From an uncultured Ruminococcus sp. (lineage in GTDB: Bacteria; Bacillota; Clostridia; Oscillospirales; Acutalibacteraceae): a stretch of DNA of 5,021 bases. The stretch spans positions 1 to 5,021 of the forward strand of contig CACZSM010000018.1 of assembly GCA_902783815.1 (NCBI GenBank), written 5' to 3'. This document shows positions 1 through 5,021 of this stretch, in pieces. A program made the translations under genes and the position numbers. How positions within the stretch are numbered: the stretch's first letter is position 1; each line of letters opens with the position of its first letter. The notes beneath the pieces are model-generated. The model ran no database searches. It worked only from the letters and a program-made list of their open reading frames with translations, and was not told where the DNA came from.

Positions 1-43
1 AAAATGACCGTAGAAAAAACAACTGTTAAAGTCCAGCCGGAAA

Positions 44-62
44 GTGACCGCTGTGCGGTCAC
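44..62 (-). terminator. Perfect hairpin, weak candidate terminator of gatCAB
   Basis: GTGACCGC and GCGGTCAC pair perfectly (eight base pairs) around a three-base loop. On the minus strand, the direction of gatCAB transcription, it is followed by TTTCC only, so the U tract is too short for a convincing intrinsic terminator. It lies about 175 bases beyond the gatB stop. It might instead be a protein-binding palindrome or part of the adjoining GC-rich element. Confidence 0.3.
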
Positions 63-91
63 GGCGGCGGCATGGGTACACAGATTTCTGA

Positions 92-193
92 CGGCGCAGC
101 GCCGGAGACCGCGCTCAACCAATTTTCGTTTGCTGGTCAGAGCGGAGCGCAGCGAGCGACTATCGCGAAATTGAGAGCGCAGGCACTGCGCCG
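92..193. repeat. Long imperfect inverted repeat in a GC-rich intergenic stretch
   Basis: Three nested arms pair across about 100 bases. The outer arm 92-103 pairs with 182-193 (eight pairs, one C/A mismatch, three more pairs). The middle arm 111-116 pairs with 175-180. The inner arm 121-128 pairs with 166-172, with one bulged T. The apical part holds a small GCGA/TCGC hairpin (156-166) and a GCGGAGCGCAGCGAGCG run. GCGCCGGAG also occurs as a direct repeat at 99-107 and 188-196. GC content over 41-200 is about 100 of 160 bases by hand count, well above the neighbouring genes. This could be a dispersed intergenic repeat, a small non-autonomous element or a structured RNA. Copy number cannot be seen from one window. 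Confidence 0.55.
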
Positions 194-236
194 GAGGCAA
201 AAATATCGTGTTAATGCTAAAATAGTTCTATAAATC

Positions 237-1652
237 TCAGCCCTTGACGATCTCTATTATTTTTTTCTCGGCCGCTGCTGCATCAGCCTTTCCCCGGCTG
301 TTCTTCATTACAAAGCCTACCATAGCTTTTATTGCCTTCTCTTTTCCGGCAAGATAGTCACTTACTGCCTTCGGATTGGCTTCTACTGCTTGTCTGCAAA
401 GCTCTGTAAGCGCTGCTTCATCCATGCCGCCCATGTCGCTTTCATCTATAAGTTCAGTCGCCTTTTTGCCGGTTTCAAGCATCTTATCAAGCGTTGACTT
501 TGCAAGATTCATCCTGATCTTACCACTGTCAAGCAGCTTTATCAGCTCATTCAGATTCTCTGCGCTTACCGCTACATTGAATTCCTCTTTCTCGGACTCC
601 GTTTCAACTGAACGGAATATCTGTCCTATTATGAAATTCGCAGCTGTTTTTGGTGTCTTTGTTCCCTCATACGCTTTTTCAAAGTACTCTGCTATTCTTC
701 TGTACTTTGTCAGCAAAAGTGTATCAGCCATCGGAAGTCCAAGCTCCTCCGTATAGCGCTTTATCTTCGCCTCCGGCAGCTCCGGAAGAGATGATCTTAT
801 CTCATCTACAACTGTTCTCGGTACATTTATCGTTACAAGATCAGGATCACGGAAATAACGGTAATCATTTGCATCCTCCTTGCCGCGCATAGAGGATGTC
901 GTATTGCTTACATCATCGTAGCGGAGTGTTTCCTGTATCACCTTTTCCCCGCTTTCGATCAGATCTACCTGTCTGCCATATTCATATTCCATAGCCTTTG
1001 CAATAAATGCTATGGAGTTCATATTCTTTATCTCAGTCCTTGTACCCAGCTTTTCACTGCCCTCCGGACGAACAGATATATTGACATCACAACGCATTGA
1101 TCCCTCCTGCATACGACAGTCGGAAACTCCTATGTACCTCATTATCGTCTGGAGCTTTTCAACATATTCCCTTGCTTCGTCAACACTGCGGAAATCCGGC
1201 TCTGTTACTATCTCGATCAGCGGAACGCCGCCTCTGTTGTAATCAACAAGAGTATCGCCGCGGCGATGTACCAGCTTACCGGCATCCTCTTCAATATGTA
1301 TGCGCAGGATCCGTATTTTCCTGCCGTTTGAGAGCTGTATATATCCATGCTCGCAAAGCGGCTTATCGTACTGTGATATCTGATATGCCTTCGGCAGATC
1401 AGGGTAACAGTAGTTTTTTCTGTCCATTTTGGATATCTCCGCAATTTCACAGTTCGTTGCAAGACCTGCACGAATAGCGTATTCTACTACCTTTTTATTC
1501 AGCTTTGGCAGTGTACCGGGAAGTCCGATACATACCGGACAACAATGTGTGTTAGGCTCGCCGCCGAACTCAGTTGTGCAGGAGCAGAATATCTTTGTTT
1601 TTGTGGCAAGCTCTACATGAGTTTCAAAGCCTGCGACTAATTCATATTTCAT
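237..1652 (-). CDS. gatB: Aspartyl/glutamyl-tRNA(Asn/Gln) amidotransferase subunit B
   Basis: This is the kinase/transamidase subunit of cytoplasmic GatCAB. It activates the side-chain carboxylate of Glu-tRNA(Gln) (or Asp-tRNA(Asn)) with ATP and amidates it with ammonia delivered from GatA. The 471 residues match the usual length of about 475. The N-terminus has the family opening GFETHVEL. C23, C25, C38 and C41 form a CxC...CxxC set, the zinc site found in many but not all bacterial GatB proteins. The HIEEDAGK metal/ATP-site motif is at 119-126 and the family signature DYNRGGVPLIEIVTEPD at 137-153. MRCDVNISVR (186-195), EIKNMNS (207-213) and the DYRYFRDPDL block (263-272) follow. The helical, tRNA-binding tail domain ends with NPKAVSDYLAGKEKAIKAMVG and a GKA-rich end. 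It is the last gene of the operon, 15 bases after gatA, and its start is fixed by a GGGAGGGG ribosome binding site. I see no frameshift or missing block. Whether it serves Gln, Asn or both cannot be told from this window. Confidence 0.98.
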   Translation of the reverse strand: MKYELVAGFETHVELATKTKIFCSCTTEFGGEPNTHCCPVCIGLPGTLPKLNKKVVEYAIRAGLATNCEIAEISKMDRKNYCYPDLPKAYQISQYDKPLCEHGYIQLSNGRKIRILRIHIEEDAGKLVHRRGDTLVDYNRGGVPLIEIVTEPDFRSVDEAREYVEKLQTIMRYIGVSDCRMQEGSMRCDVNISVRPEGSEKLGTRTEIKNMNSIAFIAKAMEYEYGRQVDLIESGEKVIQETLRYDDVSNTTSSMRGKEDANDYRYFRDPDLVTINVPRTVVDEIRSSLPELPEAKIKRYTEELGLPMADTLLLTKYRRIAEYFEKAYEGTKTPKTAANFIIGQIFRSVETESEKEEFNVAVSAENLNELIKLLDSGKIRMNLAKSTLDKMLETGKKATELIDESDMGGMDEAALTELCRQAVEANPKAVSDYLAGKEKAIKAMVGFVMKNSRGKADAAAAEKKIIEIVKG

Positions 1653-1658
1653 ATTGAT

Positions 1659-1666
1659 CCCCTCCC
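1659..1666 (-). promoter_or_regulatory. Ribosome binding site of gatB
   Basis: GGGAGGGG on the minus strand, one base after the gatA TGA and six bases before the gatB ATG. It is a G-rich variant of the site seen at gatC and gatA, still with a GGAGG core. Confidence 0.85.
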
Positions 1667-1667
1667 A

Positions 1668-3128
1668 TCAAAGCTGTACGCCGAATCCTGTCGGTCTGAA
1701 AAAGTCAGTTGCCTGTTCAAACTGCCATGCAGCATTGAGTATCTTTGCTTCCTCAAAGCTATTTCCGATAAGCTGCATACCAATAGGCAGTCCCTTGCTG
1801 TCTGTTCCGCACGGAACGGAAATTCCCGGCAGTCCACAAATATTAACTGGTACTGTACAAATATCAGTAAGATAAGTTTCAACAGGATCGCTTACTGCAT
1901 GACCGTTCTCAAAAGCTGTCATAGGAACTGTGGGAGCAAGGATAACATCACATTTCGTAAAGGCATCACGGAATGAACCAACTATGGTACCTCTGAGATT
2001 CTGAGCTTTTTTGTAGTATGCGTCATAGTAGCCGGAGCTGAGAACATATGTCCCAAGAAGTATTCTTCTCTTTACTTCTTCCCCAAATCCTGTACTTCTT
2101 GTTTTCTTCACCATATCATTAAGGTCAGTATAGTTGTCAGCCTTAAAGCCATAGCGTATGCCGTCATAGCGTCCGAGATTTGACGATGCTTCTGCGCAGG
2201 CTATTATGTAATAGACCGGAAGCGCATATTTCAGTGACGGCAGATCAAAATATACTATTTCCGCTCCCAATGATTTATATACCTCAGCGGCATCCTCAAC
2301 TGATTTTTTTACATCATCCCGGACACCTTCAAGATATTCCTTTGCAATACCTATTTTCATGCCTTTAATGTCATTTTTTAGACTTTCGCAGACGGGCGCA
2401 CCCTTTCTTCCACTGGATGTCGAATCCATCTTATCATATTCTGATATAGCATCAAATACAATAGCCGCATCCTCAACCGTAGTTGTGATCGGACCTATCT
2501 GGTCAAGGCTTGAAGCGTAAGCTATAAGACCATAACGGGATACTGCTCCGTATGTTGGTTTAAGTCCGACAACTCCGCAGAAGCTGGCGGGCTGTCTTAT
2601 AGATCCGCCCGTATCCGAGCCAAGCCCATATACAGCTATATTGCCGCCTACAGCCGAAGCTACTCCGCCGGAGCTTCCTCCGGCAACATGACCTGTATTA
2701 TGTGGATTCTTAGCTCCTCCGAAGCATGAGTTCTCACAGGATGAGCCCATTGCAAATTCATCCATATTTGTTTTTCCGAGAAGTACGGAATTCTGCTTTT
2801 TCAGGATATCCCATACAGTTGCATCATAGATCGGCACATAATCCTCCAGTATTTTTGAACAGCAGGTAGTGCGTATGCCATCTGTTGAGATATTATCCTT
2901 AAGGGTCATAGGTATGCCTTCAAGCAGGGATATCTCTTCGCCCTTTGCGATCCTTTCATCTACTTTTTCAGCAGCAGCCTTTGCCTTATCTGCTGTTACT
3001 GTAACATAAGCATTAAGATCTGAATTATCCTTTTCTATTGCCTGAATATATTGATCTGTCAGCTCAGCGCATGAGATCTCTTTTTTGACCAGCTTTTCAT
3101 GCAGCTGCAAAATTCTGCTTTCACTCAT
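1668..3128 (-). CDS. gatA: Aspartyl/glutamyl-tRNA(Asn/Gln) amidotransferase subunit A
   Basis: This is the glutaminase subunit of GatCAB, a member of the amidase-signature family. It hydrolyses glutamine and passes ammonia through a channel to GatB. The 486 residues match the usual length. The Ser-cisSer-Lys triad is intact: K77 in GIPMTLKDN, S152 in GGSSGG and nucleophile S176 in SDTGGSIRQPA. The spacings of 75 and 24 residues are the same as in Staphylococcus aureus GatA (K79, S154, S178). R355 and D422 fall where that enzyme's glutamine-contacting R358 and D425 are expected. ASSLDQIGP (205-213) and VNICGLPGISVPCG (428-441) are further family blocks. The start is supported by AGGAGG seven bases upstream, inside the 17-base gap after gatC. 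It is co-transcribed with gatC and gatB. Nothing is truncated or unusual. Confidence 0.98.
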   Translation of the reverse strand: MSESRILQLHEKLVKKEISCAELTDQYIQAIEKDNSDLNAYVTVTADKAKAAAEKVDERIAKGEEISLLEGIPMTLKDNISTDGIRTTCCSKILEDYVPIYDATVWDILKKQNSVLLGKTNMDEFAMGSSCENSCFGGAKNPHNTGHVAGGSSGGVASAVGGNIAVYGLGSDTGGSIRQPASFCGVVGLKPTYGAVSRYGLIAYASSLDQIGPITTTVEDAAIVFDAISEYDKMDSTSSGRKGAPVCESLKNDIKGMKIGIAKEYLEGVRDDVKKSVEDAAEVYKSLGAEIVYFDLPSLKYALPVYYIIACAEASSNLGRYDGIRYGFKADNYTDLNDMVKKTRSTGFGEEVKRRILLGTYVLSSGYYDAYYKKAQNLRGTIVGSFRDAFTKCDVILAPTVPMTAFENGHAVSDPVETYLTDICTVPVNICGLPGISVPCGTDSKGLPIGMQLIGNSFEEAKILNAAWQFEQATDFFRPTGFGVQL

Positions 3129-3135
3129 TTTCTTT

Positions 3136-3141
3136 CCTCCT
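3136..3141 (-). promoter_or_regulatory. Ribosome binding site of gatA
   Basis: AGGAGG on the minus strand, in the 17-base gap after the gatC stop and seven bases before the gatA ATG. The spacing suits reinitiation by ribosomes finishing gatC. Confidence 0.9.
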
Positions 3142-3145
3142 GACT

Positions 3146-3427
3146 TTATTTCATGATATTCTTGACCATAAAGCAGCCGTCATCACTGTCCTTTGCATTA
3201 AGGAGTATTCTTTCCCTGTCGTATGAAGGTACAACAACATCCTCCCTGAACGCATTGGACATTCCATTGATATTATCAAAATCACTGCCCTCGTCAGAAG
3301 CATTATTGATAGTATCTGCAAAGGATATTATCTCAGCCATATCCTTAGTCAGTTTATCTATTTCGTCCTCTGCAACAAACAGCTTGGAGAGAATCGCTAT
3401 CTTCATTACTTCTTCCTTTGTTACCAT
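3146..3427 (-). CDS. gatC: Aspartyl/glutamyl-tRNA(Asn/Gln) amidotransferase subunit C
   Basis: This is the small scaffold subunit of GatCAB. In known structures it wraps around GatA and contacts GatB, stabilising the complex; it has no catalytic role. The 93 residues fit the family (about 95). The N-terminal half is the expected helical part (KEEVMKIAILSKLFVAEDEI). The extended C-terminal part carries the recognisable FRED (60-63), a P-S-x-D-R-E segment and the terminal NAKDSDDGCFMVKNIM, matching the usual NAP...DGYFKVPKVL ending. It is the first gene of the gatCAB operon. The start at 3427 is preferred over the internal methionine at residue 8 because a near-consensus AAGGAGG lies seven bases upstream. 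Family members are poorly conserved, so the operon position adds weight to the call. Confidence 0.96.
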   Translation of the reverse strand: MVTKEEVMKIAILSKLFVAEDEIDKLTKDMAEIISFADTINNASDEGSDFDNINGMSNAFREDVVVPSYDRERILLNAKDSDDGCFMVKNIMK

Positions 3428-3434
3428 AATATTT

Positions 3435-3441
3435 CCTCCTT
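3435..3441 (-). promoter_or_regulatory. Ribosome binding site of gatC
   Basis: AAGGAGG on the minus strand, seven bases before the ATG at 3427. It selects this start over the downstream methionine at codon 8. Confidence 0.9.
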
Positions 3442-3447
3442 GAAAAT

Positions 3448-3476
3448 TTTATAGGACTCTGTGAATGATTAGAGAA
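3448..3476 (-). promoter_or_regulatory. Weak candidate promoter for gatCAB
   Basis: Between the terminator and the gatC ribosome binding site the minus strand has TATAAA (3453-3448), a good -10 match. The hexamer 17 bases upstream is TTCTCT (3476-3471), a poor -35 match. Transcription would begin around 3441, giving a leader barely longer than the ribosome binding site. The alternative is that gatCAB is transcribed by read-through from the upstream gene. Confidence 0.3.
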
Positions 3477-3507
3477 AGTGCCAGCAATCGTTTATATTGC
3501 TGACACT
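3471..3507 (-). terminator. Probable intrinsic terminator of the vWA-type gene
   Basis: On the minus strand, 20 bases after the stop codon, a 12-base arm (3507-3496) and its partner (3488-3477) form twelve consecutive pairs around a seven-base loop. One pair is G-U and the rest are Watson-Crick. The RNA continues as UUCUCU, a pyrimidine-rich but interrupted U tract. On the plus strand the same position would be a C-A mismatch and no T run follows, so the minus strand is the functional direction. The broken U tract means termination may be incomplete, leaving room for some read-through into gatC. Confidence 0.7.
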
Positions 3508-3527
3508 GTAGATCTCAGACTTTCTTT

Positions 3528-5021
3528 TTATTCTCCGTTTTCACCATTCGGATCCTCGTCAGGCGGCGGATTCTTACAGCCTTCAAGCTCATCTCCGCCA
3601 GTTCTTATCAGTCCTGCCATAGACGGGTCAACCTGATAGTTCTCAGCTTTTGCATTGAACGGATCATCTGTTCCCTTTCTGATAAGCGCATCAAGAGAAG
3701 CATCCGTCTGATAGTCTTCCGGCTTCGCCTCAAAAGCGTCATCAGAGCCTTTTCTTATAAGCGCATCAAGAGAAGCATCCGTCTGGAAGTCCTCCGGTTT
3801 TGCCGTAAACGCATCATCAGAGCCTTTTCTTATAATAGCATCAAGAGATGCATCACTTCTGTAATCCTCAGGCTTTGCCGCAAATGCGTCATCAGAGCCT
3901 TTTCTTATAATCGCATCAAGAGAAGCATCTGTCTGATAGTCACTTGCCTTTCCGTTAAAGGCATCATCAGAACCTCTCTTTACAAGGTTTTCAAGTTTAT
4001 CATGCTCAACAAGCTCATAATCAACATACTCAGGCGGTTTTGCGGCTGGCTGTACAATAGGCTTTTCAGGCTTTGCAACTCTGTGAGTTTTTTCACTCGG
4101 CACATACTGTGGTTTGTCCGGAGCCTTCTGCAGCTTGGTCATCTCATATTTCAGCTTTTCCTTTGCCTTCTTTATGGATGTAATGACAACTGCAACGATT
4201 ACAGAACCTATAAGAAGCGCTATAACTGCAATAATAAGTATTGTAGTCATAACAGTACGGAAACGATTTGCTTCTTCCTCTGACAATTCTATTTCAGGAT
4301 TCCCGATATCATCCGCACCGCTCAGCTTTGTCTCTATGCCTACCTTCAGCTTTGATACCGGACTTTTCTTCGTAAAAGTATCCGATTCCGCTTTTGTGAA
4401 AATAAAGTATTCACCCTTCTTTTCCGGCACGAACTCTCCCATGAATGTATAGTCTGTTTTTCTGGTAAGCTCTACTTCTGCACAATATTTCTGTTCTTTT
4501 TCATACTGTATGTATGCTGTCATCTTAATAGCCTTGAGCAGGTCTGTATCCTTTACCATACCATTGGAATCACTCAGGTATGATGCGAGTACATATTTTT
4601 CTCCGACAGCTGATTCGCTTTTCAGTCTTTGCGATACATATACAGAATAGAAGTCAAGCTGTGTTATCTTACAGTTATCTCCGGTCGCATTTTCTATATA
4701 CAGCTTCCATTTACCGGGGTCAGGGTCGATCAGTTTAAGCATCGTATAGGATTTTGTAGATGTCAGCTTTACTTTATCATTTTCCTTTGTAAAATCGATT
4801 TCCTCACCATTCGGCTTTTTCAGCTGCGGCTTTATCTTATCAAGTCCCAGTGTTGTTCTTATAATAACATTTATATAGAATACGCTTTCATCCTTGACCT
4901 TGATATCTATATGTCCCTTTAATATTGAAAGCTCCTTACCTCCGATGCTGTAGATGCTGCTGAATATATCAGAGATTATCTTAGGCAGCTCATCCGAGCT
5001 TTTTGTCTCAAAGGATTTTCC
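3528..5021 (-). CDS. vWA-type membrane protein with cytoplasmic repeats (5'-partial)
   Basis: The frame is open to the window edge, giving the last 497 residues. The first in-frame ATG (4740-4742) falls inside a beta-rich domain, so the true start is outside. Domains in partial-protein numbering: 1-33 resemble the final helix and strand of a von Willebrand factor A domain (ELPKIISDIFSSIY). Residues 34 to about 130 are a beta-sandwich-like segment with the DPDPGKWKLYIEN strand at 98-111 (as in extracellular domains that follow vWA). Residues from about 140 to 230 are a second beta-rich segment. A transmembrane helix spans about 258-283, followed by KKAKEKLK. This puts the N-terminal part outside and the tail in the cytoplasm by the positive-inside rule. 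A Lys/Pro-rich linker (284-342), five 25-residue repeats (343-467) and an acidic Pro/Asn/Gly tail ending in NGENGE complete it. A surface receptor or adhesion role is inference; I do not recognise a named family. The vWA call rests on a short remnant and on the architecture. Confidence 0.85.
   Translation of the reverse strand, partial: GKSFETKSSDELPKIISDIFSSIYSIGGKELSILKGHIDIKVKDESVFYINVIIRTTLGLDKIKPQLKKPNGEEIDFTKENDKVKLTSTKSYTMLKLIDPDPGKWKLYIENATGDNCKITQLDFYSVYVSQRLKSESAVGEKYVLASYLSDSNGMVKDTDLLKAIKMTAYIQYEKEQKYCAEVELTRKTDYTFMGEFVPEKKGEYFIFTKAESDTFTKKSPVSKLKVGIETKLSGADDIGNPEIELSEEEANRFRTVMTTILIIAVIALLIGSVIVAVVITSIKKAKEKLKYEMTKLQKAPDKPQYVPSEKTHRVAKPEKPIVQPAAKPPEYVDYELVEHDKLENLVKRGSDDAFNGKASDYQTDASLDAIIRKGSDDAFAAKPEDYRSDASLDAIIRKGSDDAFTAKPEDFQTDASLDALIRKGSDDAFEAKPEDYQTDASLDALIRKGTDDPFNAKAENYQVDPSMAGLIRTGGDELEGCKNPPPDEDPNGENGE
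3621..3995 (-). repeat. Five tandem 75-bp units encoding 25-residue cytoplasmic repeats
   Basis: Five exactly in-register units (3921-3995, 3846-3920, 3771-3845, 3696-3770 and 3621-3695) encode copies of LDAIIRKGSDDAFxAKPEDYxTDAS. A sixth, degraded half unit (MAGLIRTGGDE) follows before the tail. The strongly kept positions are the L-[IV]-x-[KR]-G-[ST]-D-D-x-F core, a Lys three residues after the Phe, an aromatic and a final D-x-S. Units 3 and 4 share 64 of 75 bases by my count. A 29-base stretch is identical at 3682-3710 and 3757-3785. No gap or stop interrupts the array. The outer units (1 and 5) are the most diverged, as expected if duplication acts on the middle. The function of the repeat is unknown to me. 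Confidence 0.95.

Noticed and set aside
23..43. A second terminator hairpin close to the T run on the minus strand (positions 19-12).
   Set aside because: The only pairing I find before that T run is a three-pair AAC/GTT element, too weak to act as a terminator.
4..174. A 56-codon plus-strand reading frame (MTVEKTTVKV... ending RLSRN).
   Set aside because: No upstream sequence is available to show a ribosome binding site. Most of the frame runs through the GC-rich inverted repeat, and its Arg-rich product looks like translated repeat DNA. It could be the end of a gene starting outside the window, but nothing supports that.
376..1477. Several plus-strand reading frames of 76-126 codons opposite gatB.
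   Set aside because: They lie antisense to a fully conserved gene, have low-complexity Ser/Leu-rich products expected from its codon use, and lack good ribosome binding sites.
3153..3443. A 96-codon plus-strand frame covering gatC.
   Set aside because: It is antisense to gatC, and its Ser/Leu/Ile-rich product is what the opposite strand of a Lys/Asp/Glu-rich gene yields.
3621..3995. A CRISPR-like array, because of regular 75-base spacing.
   Set aside because: The repeats are contiguous, in frame and coding, with no unique spacers between constant short repeats.

Overview
The window looks like a chromosomal piece of a Clostridia-type Firmicute, probably a Ruminococcus-like member of the Oscillospiraceae. 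This rests on the style of the GatA/GatB/GatC proteins, the strong AGGAGG-type ribosome binding sites, a gene GC content in the low-to-mid 40s % in the lines I sampled, and a gat operon of the kind used by bacteria that make Gln-tRNA indirectly. The taxonomic placement is an inference from protein style, not from a search.

Layout: all four recognisable genes are on the minus strand, so transcription runs from high to low coordinates. From the right edge, positions 5021-3528 hold the C-terminal 497 residues of a membrane-anchored protein. It consists of the end of a probable vWA domain, extracellular beta-sandwich domains, one transmembrane helix, a Lys/Pro-rich linker, five 25-residue cytoplasmic repeats and an acidic tail. 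Its start lies outside the window. A hairpin terminator follows it at 3477-3507. A short leader then leads into gatC (3427-3146), gatA (3128-1668) and gatB (1652-237), a compact operon with gaps of 17 and 15 bases, each gap carrying a strong Shine-Dalgarno sequence. The last 236 bases (1-236) hold no gene I can support. They contain a GC-rich stretch (about 62% over 41-200 by hand count) with a perfect small hairpin and a long imperfect inverted repeat.

How the genes work together: GatC, GatA and GatB form the heterotrimeric tRNA-dependent amidotransferase. GatA releases ammonia from glutamine, GatB phosphorylates and amidates mischarged Glu-tRNA(Gln) (and in some species Asp-tRNA(Asn)), and GatC braces GatA against GatB. 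All three look intact. The vWA/TM/repeat protein has no evident functional link to them, and the terminator between them suggests separate transcription units.

The gat operon is ordinary. The parts worth a second look are the cytoplasmic repeat array of the vWA protein and the GC-rich structured stretch downstream of gatB. I saw no CRISPR array, tRNA, rRNA, insertion sequence or phage gene.
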